DNA of 64,000 nucleotides from Symsagittifera roscoffensis (taxonomy: Eukaryota; Xenacoelomorpha; Acoela; Convolutidae), in assembly GCF_963678635.1 (NCBI RefSeq), contig NC_087071.1:2098537-2162536 (forward strand), given 5' to 3'. Numbering within the stretch: position 1 is the stretch's first letter; the number at the start of each line of letters is the position of its first letter. The notes under the pieces are model-generated. The model saw only the letters and a list, made by a program, of their open reading frames with translations, made no database searches and had not been told where the DNA came from. The position numbers and the translations under genes are program-made. Below are positions 59,238-64,000 of the stretch, one piece after another.

Positions 59238-59758
59238 GATGGCCCTACTACATCTTAGAAAAACTGACTATTTTATACGCAATGTTTAACTTTATTGGAT
59301 TTCTTTTTTCACTCTTAAAAGGAATCTATAACACATGTGCTATACACACACAAGTCAATAGACAAGCAAGTGTAGCACGCATACTATTTGCAGGATTTTT
59401 TGGAATATTTTCTACATCTATAAACAAAATTTTTTTAGACGCACAAATAAAAGAATATAACACAAAAATAGCAACAAGACAGAACACATACGACGAAGAA
59501 CATAACAATGCAGACACAACACCAACAGCACCACAGTTACCACCCCTACCACATAACCATCCATTATCCCTAGTCCCACGTAATTTTCGAAATTTAGCTA
59601 TAACACATAATAATTTTAGACCAACCATATCACAAAGTCCCATCCAACATATAATGCCACACCACTCACAAGATGAAAATACTTATGAACAAATTATAGA
59701 ACAACCCCATACCACCGCTTTTCAGTCTCAAAATAATAATTTTTTTAGCCCACGATGA
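59208..59758 (+). CDS. env: Env transmembrane and cytoplasmic part
   Basis: The frame is open from about 59208, overlapping the end of the previous ORF, and has its first good ATG at 59282. It carries two hydrophobic stretches (MFNFIGFLFSLLKGIY and ARILFAGFFGIFSTS), then a Pro/His/Gln-rich tail. Because the frame flows on from the ectodomain without a gap, a 1-base indel between 59208 and 59237 best explains the split. The TGA stop overlaps the next ATG (ATGA at 59755-59758). Confidence 0.65.
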
Positions 59759-60513
59759 GCCGACAACTTGGATCCCTACACCGATCAAATTCCCACCCAA
59801 CCAACCTCACCACTCCAATCCCAATAATACCACTTTTTGCTTTTCCGCCACCCGATTTCCCATCCAGTAATGTAACATCCGGCATGAATTCCGATACTAA
59901 TTCACACATCTCAGTTTTATACTCCATCTCACAACTCAATAACCCGAATATTGAAACCCCCGATGAATTTTCCGACTCTGAACCATCTCCATCAAATAAT
60001 TTTCACACCAATCCCTTAAATTTTTCCCAACCCCCTTTTCAACCCATACTACCAAATAACCCTGACCCAACCAATTCTACACCCTCTTATGCTTCCCAAG
60101 TCACTCCAACCTACTCCTCACTTCACTCAGACCAATCATCTCATTCTTCAGACACCCCCCGAATCTCCCCAGAACTAGATAATTTCATTACCCTACAACA
60201 ACAATCCTATCACCCTGACACCCCAACCATAAACCAAATCTCATCCACAATAGATTCATCCAACCCTCCTACCCCTACACCCTCTACAATTTATACTGAT
60301 TCATTAGCACCATCATCCACAACTACTGAATCTTCACTCAGCACTAATAGAGCTTACCCCACTTTTAAAAGGAAGTTCCCCAACCATCCTTTCCCAGCGA
60401 AACCAGGAACAGCCCGTGAATATATCAACCATCCACAACACACTAACACAAAAGAATTTTTAGCTATCACCTTACCCTCATTTCCACAATACACTTTTAA
60501 ACACCCCTCATGA
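59755..60513 (+). CDS. Pro/Ser/Thr-rich ORF after env, 252 aa
   Basis: It starts MSRQLGSLHRSNSHP in an ATGA overlap with the env stop, an arrangement typical of coupled termination and reinitiation. Nearly the whole protein is low-complexity (Ser, Pro, Thr, Asn) and predicted disordered, with a basic patch (FKRKFPNHPFPAKPG) near the end. At its stop another frame is open and leads into the next ORF, so the two may be one protein of about 600 residues broken by a 1-base indel near a C run at about 60504. Confidence 0.6.
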   Translation: MSRQLGSLHRSNSHPTNLTTPIPIIPLFAFPPPDFPSSNVTSGMNSDTNSHISVLYSISQLNNPNIETPDEFSDSEPSPSNNFHTNPLNFSQPPFQPILPNNPDPTNSTPSYASQVTPTYSSLHSDQSSHSSDTPRISPELDNFITLQQQSYHPDTPTINQISSTIDSSNPPTPTPSTIYTDSLAPSSTTTESSLSTNRAYPTFKRKFPNHPFPAKPGTAREYINHPQHTNTKEFLAITLPSFPQYTFKHPS

Positions 60514-60553
60514 CACTAACGAGACACGTAACTTTGTAGACGAATACGTTTTA

Positions 60554-61564
60554 ATGCCTACCCTTCCTTGGACCTCATATTATCATTTTACAAATCCCCT
60601 TTGCTTACCTTTATCTAACACTCATATCGATATAGAACGAAATAAGGACATGCTATATCGACTCACTACACCACTAACACTTAGACAATTTACTTACATT
60701 GGATACAAAAAATCACTAAAAACACACACTGCACCCCGAGCTAATGAATATACACTAGAATATTACGATCATAACATCATCAGAACTAACCAAGATCAAT
60801 TCTTAGACGACGATCGCTTCGCTAACCCACAAATCACCGAGAAATTTTTCGTTAAAACACCATATGTATTTACACTAAATATCTTCGATCGCAAGTTTGA
60901 CCACATTATCTCAGAAGCACTCACAGACACGCAAGCCTACGAAAGTTTTAAAGAACGCTTCCAAATATTTTCACTAACCTTTCATTTCCTTGCACCACAT
61001 GAAAGAGATTTGCACTGCTCACACGATATTATGTTGCGCACTAAACAAACACACACATATACTTATTATCGTTTCATCCAAAATCACTTTGACCTACACA
61101 CTCCCTCCAGACAACCACACCATCGTTTTCAATTCATCAATTCCAAATACACCTCACCATTCTTTCTTAACTTCACATATTGCATTAAAGATACTAACCT
61201 TCATGGTATTCTTCGAAATTATGATCCCATAACCCAAATGTATATCTTTTGTCCCATCACCAAGACCTTCAACGCAGAAGAATCCCGACCCTTCCTCATC
61301 CCACACGAGTTTGTACAACCTATTGAAATCCCCATTTTAGAATTCATCCATAACACTAAATTCAACCACAAATTATATAATCTAATCCAAAACACACCTT
61401 ATGAATTTGCAGTTGGCACTGAAGAACTAACCACCATTAAGGCACTTCAATTGCTTTGGCCACTGCTTCAAACTAAAAATATCATCCGCATCTTAGCCAA
61501 ACTACTAACAACTTCAGATCTCATCCACGACATTTTCCCCCACGGTTTCTTCCCCGACGACTAA
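60554..61564 (+). CDS. Globular accessory ORF of unknown function, 336 aa
   Basis: ATG at 60554, though the frame is open further upstream into the previous ORF. Composition is balanced with many aromatic and histidine residues (SYYHFTNPLCLPL, EYTLEYYDHN, FHFLAPHERDLHCSHD) and looks folded and coding. I recognise no domain. Position after env in an LTR element is unusual. It ends at TAA 61562-61564, directly followed by CAGGTAAGT, which would be a strong splice donor. Confidence 0.65.
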   Translation: MPTLPWTSYYHFTNPLCLPLSNTHIDIERNKDMLYRLTTPLTLRQFTYIGYKKSLKTHTAPRANEYTLEYYDHNIIRTNQDQFLDDDRFANPQITEKFFVKTPYVFTLNIFDRKFDHIISEALTDTQAYESFKERFQIFSLTFHFLAPHERDLHCSHDIMLRTKQTHTYTYYRFIQNHFDLHTPSRQPHHRFQFINSKYTSPFFLNFTYCIKDTNLHGILRNYDPITQMYIFCPITKTFNAEESRPFLIPHEFVQPIEIPILEFIHNTKFNHKLYNLIQNTPYEFAVGTEELTTIKALQLLWPLLQTKNIIRILAKLLTTSDLIHDIFPHGFFPDD

Positions 61565-62625
61565 CAGGTAAGTATGAATTATACATATTACTAATTAAAT
61601 CAAATATTAGAAACTCACCATTCTTTATCCATGTTTTCTTTAGAATTTTAGCCTTCATCCTAGATCATCTGAAAAATTCACAAAAGAAAAATAAAAAATA
61701 GCAAACTTCTTCAAAACTGTTTAAAACCCTATTAAATTTTTGCACCAACAATTAAATAAATATAATACCAATGCAGTAAATTAATTTATAAATTTTTCCC
61801 CCACAAGCAGTAAATCTAATAATGATGAAAATTTGTAACTTAATTTCCCCCAACAACTAGCAGTAAAATTAAAATTCTATGTAGTAAATTCATAAGAAGC
61901 AAATGCAGTACTAACCTTTTGATATTTTCATTCACTCGCATAAGAATTCTATCCAAACTCGCACAGCTCGCCCACGAAGAATTGTTTAAAATAATGAATT
62001 TCAGTTCCAAGCTTTCACACTCGATAACTCTAACACAAGATAACACGTTTCAAACTTTCCTTTAACCGGTTGGAAAGGAATTATATACTAAACAAAACTA
62101 ACCAATGCAGCTTACTAAACACCACAACACATAGCATAACAGCATGACTAAGAAAAGGAAACCAACGGTACCCAAACCGGATTAACCCAGTTTAAAACTG
62201 GATAATTTATTCTTTTGAAGACTATTATAAAGTCTAAGAAAGAAATAATAAAACACAAAAAAGTCGAAAGACAAACCCATACCACAAACAATTTGATTTT
62301 TGAAAAAAGGACATAACCAACAAAACATAAGAAAAACCACAACAAACCCAACATAAAACGTTGTCACATAACAGGACCTCTCACAAAAACCGCATGCAAT
62401 CATACTCCCACTCCTGACCTAACCCACCAGGAAGGACGTCCTGAGCATGCTCTATAGCCGGCCAAACCCACCGTGCTACATCCACGCTTTGTGACCACAC
62501 TCCTATTTTTAATAAGAGCTACTCAAGGGTGAGTAACTCTTCAAAATAACTGAACTAAAACAAAAAGCTTTTGTGAAAACAACTAACTAAAATCATAATT
62601 AAAAAATATTAAACTAATAAAAGTT

Positions 62626-63099
62626 TTATAAAATGTAAATTACATTATGCAATACATAGATCAGAATACAACACCAAGGACGAACATCCAAAGACAAAAC
62701 GACCCTACTACACTCGAGAAAGAATGTCCAACTACAATCAATATGCCGCCCACAATCACAACTCAAAGGATTTAGAGTACGACTTGACTTCGCAGAAAAG
62801 GACTTCATTGAACTAGACCAATGACCATTTCGATGTTCAAGTATACGTACAGATCCGAGTAACCAGGCATCCCCTCCACGCACAATCTCCACGCCATTCC
62901 CAGACAAGGTCAAACACAAAGAAGTTCTCACCAATGAAACAGAAAAACCTGACATAGCCAACCATTCTGAAATCAGATTTGAGTTTGTTGCGAAAACCCA
63001 GTCGTTGTCTTGAGAAGACACAATGATTGAATCTGGAACTTCTCTAACAAGAGAAACCGGATAAGAATAAGATGTTCGCCAAATACCAACGTCCATCAT
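62626..63099 (-). CDS. Antisense ORF near the 3' LTR, 157 aa
   Basis: On the minus strand an ATG-initiated frame (MMDVGIWRTSYSYP) runs 157 codons, longer than other shadow frames outside coding parts. It has mixed composition with several Cys, Trp and Ser residues (DAWLLGSVRILEHRNGHW) and a hydrophobic C-terminus. No domain is recognised. The sense strand has only about 40 open codons here. An antisense gene near a 3' LTR has precedent in complex retroviruses, but chance is possible. Confidence 0.3.
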   Translation of the reverse strand: MMDVGIWRTSYSYPVSLVREVPDSIIVSSQDNDWVFATNSNLISEWLAMSGFSVSLVRTSLCLTLSGNGVEIVRGGDAWLLGSVRILEHRNGHWSSSMKSFSAKSSRTLNPLSCDCGRHIDCSWTFFLECSRVVLSLDVRPWCCILIYVLHNVIYIL

Positions 63100-63146
63100 C
63101 CATCTTTCGAATTGCAGAAAAACTATTCTAAAAAACTCTGTAAAAC

Positions 63147-63155
63147 CCGGATGGG
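63147..63155 (+). other. Polypurine tract candidate
   Basis: CCGGATGGG directly precedes the 3' LTR; the GGATGGG part would prime plus-strand synthesis. It is short for a polypurine tract. Confidence 0.45.
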
Positions 63156-63565
63156 TGGAACCTGATCTAAACTACATTTTATGATTGGATAAATTAGATA
63201 TTTTACCAATGTAAAGTATTTAATATTAACCAATCATGATCCATCTAACTAACAATCCACTTATTTGTAAGTGCTGAAATTACTTGTAATTTCAGCACCA
63301 GAGAGATTTGAATTTAACTTAGAAATTAGTTGAACTCTCCCGAGTACTTCAGCAGCCGCAATAAACCAGTATACCCTAGATCTATTGAGCCTAGCAGAGA
63401 CTAGTTAAACAACCTGAGACTAGATAGTATAAGAGTAAGATTAGGATCGGTATTAGACTAAGAAGTTGCACGAATCTATCCGGCCGAAAATAAGATAGCG
63501 TGACGAGCAGACGGTGTACCCTATCCGAAATTACTCTATGAGTTATACCCATCGGTCCTAACTCA
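63156..63565 (+). repeat. 3' LTR (410 bp)
   Basis: Same length as the 5' LTR with two substitutions, about 99.5 percent identity by eye. The hairpin is at 63271-63298 and AATAAA at 63360-63365. It ends CCTAACTCA, followed by the GTGG duplication at 63566-63569. Confidence 0.95.
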
Positions 63566-63569
63566 GTGG

Positions 63570-64000
63570 TTTCAAAGTCATAAAATAATCAATTAGTAAT
63601 GTTTGAATTTGAATGCGGGTACGCTTAGAAATTGTTTTGAGTATATAGGAATTTTAGTTAGATAAGTTCCGAGAAAATGAAACAAGATAGTTAATAGTTA
63701 GAATAAATGTTCTGTGACCAACCTGCTTTTTTAATAACATTTTGCAATCAATCGTACAACACCCCCCCCCTAAATGACCGAACGTAGAATTTCCCCCTAG
63801 TCACGTATTCAATTTTAAAATTTATTCTGTATAATGAATGCATTTCCAACAAATCCGCACATCAACTTGTTGTCAAAATTGGATATCAAATTATTTTTCT
63901 ATAAATCTAAGGTATACTCAAAGGTATTTCCCGAATAATCCATATTTTCTCCCAAAAAAAAACTTTTCAAAAAATTTTGAATTTCCGTCCGTCTATCGAG
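63570..64000. repeat. Right flank: partial copies of two dispersed repeats
   Basis: 63620-63760 (GTTTTGAGTATATAGG, GTTCCGAGAAAATGAAAC) matches the interior of the TIR element in the A units, around 13820-13950. 63740-63830 (CGTACAAC, GAACGTAGAATTTCCC) matches the repeat at 40390-40480. No gene is seen up to the window end. Confidence 0.5.

Larger units (their letters stand above)
61565..63155 (+). other. Long 3' noncoding region of the retroelement
   Basis: About 1.6 kb. GCAGTAAA-type motifs recur between 61770 and 61910 together with TTTCCCCCAACA. From about 62030 to 62520 short palindromes are present (CCAGTTTAAAACTGG at 62188, AGGACGTCCT at 62430). From 62626 the base composition becomes less skewed and an antisense frame is open. 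The region ends in CCCGGATGGG before the LTR. Confidence 0.5.
44634..63565 (+). mobile_element. 18.9-kb Ty3/gypsy-type env-bearing LTR retroelement
   Basis: This is a nearly complete element: identical-length 410-bp LTRs, TG..CA termini, a GTGG 4-bp target duplication (44630-44633 and 63566-63569), and a PBS 2 bases inside the left LTR. Gene order is leader, basic ORF, gag, protease, linker, RT/RNase H, integrase, small membrane ORFs, Ser/Pro-rich ORF, env, two extra ORFs, long 3' noncoding. Protease-RT-RNase H-integrase order and the integrase GPY-type C-terminus place it in Ty3/gypsy. The length is far above the usual 5-10 kb. Nine lesions break the reading frames. The plus strand is A/C-rich and G-poor throughout. 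Confidence 0.95.

Noticed and set aside
44634-63565. Bel/Pao or Copia classification of the LTR element
   Set aside because: Integrase lies after RNase H (not before RT as in Copia), and the 4-bp duplication, YLDD, CCHC spacing and GPY-type integrase tail fit Ty3/gypsy better.

Overview
The window looks like AT-rich, gene-poor nuclear DNA from an invertebrate animal. It has spliced genes with signal-peptide exons, many nested short transposons with target-site duplications, tandem segmental duplications, and one very long env-bearing LTR retroelement. No rRNA, tRNA or prokaryotic operon signal was seen. The species cannot be named from sequence alone.

Layout. 1-9.9 kb: gene-free, with a large imperfect inverted repeat (about 1855-2480), a 989-bp tandem duplication (7448-9425) and a compact run of hairpins (9625-9803). 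9.9-18.3 kb: a SINE-like element, then three tandem units (10447, 12791, 16299). Each unit holds a TIR element and a decayed copy of the last exon of the gene at 33.6 kb. 18.3-23.6 kb: an hAT-type MITE, degenerate repeats and a 555-bp duplication. 23.9-34.9 kb: two divergent paralogous genes for secreted or membrane proteins, each with a conserved eight-cysteine module. Each appears to have three exons with matching intron phases (0, then 1). A 22-bp satellite array lies inside the first intron of the right-hand gene. 34.9-44.6 kb: gene-free, with SINE-like copies, two more copies of the MITE, two MITEs of a second family, and foldback and tandem repeats.

44634-63565 is one nearly complete 18.9-kb Ty3/gypsy-type endogenous retrovirus-like element. 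It has two 410-bp LTRs differing at 2 sites, TG...CA ends, a 4-bp GTGG target duplication, a PBS and a short PPT. It encodes an upstream basic ORF, gag with a CCHC knuckle, protease, a 200-residue linker, RT/RNase H and integrase. Then come two small hydrophobic ORFs, a Ser/Pro/Thr-rich ORF, a long env-like glycoprotein and two further ORFs of unknown function. Nine lesions (frameshifts, one 40-bp duplication, two nonsense codons) break an otherwise continuous coding plan. Few differences between LTRs plus several internal lesions are consistent with a recent insertion now decaying. Its plus strand is A/C-rich and G-poor, unlike the surrounding DNA.

Together, the two receptor-like genes are the only host genes supported. 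Nearly everything else is mobile DNA, with visible nesting order (MITE inside SINE, degraded exon copies inside tandem units).
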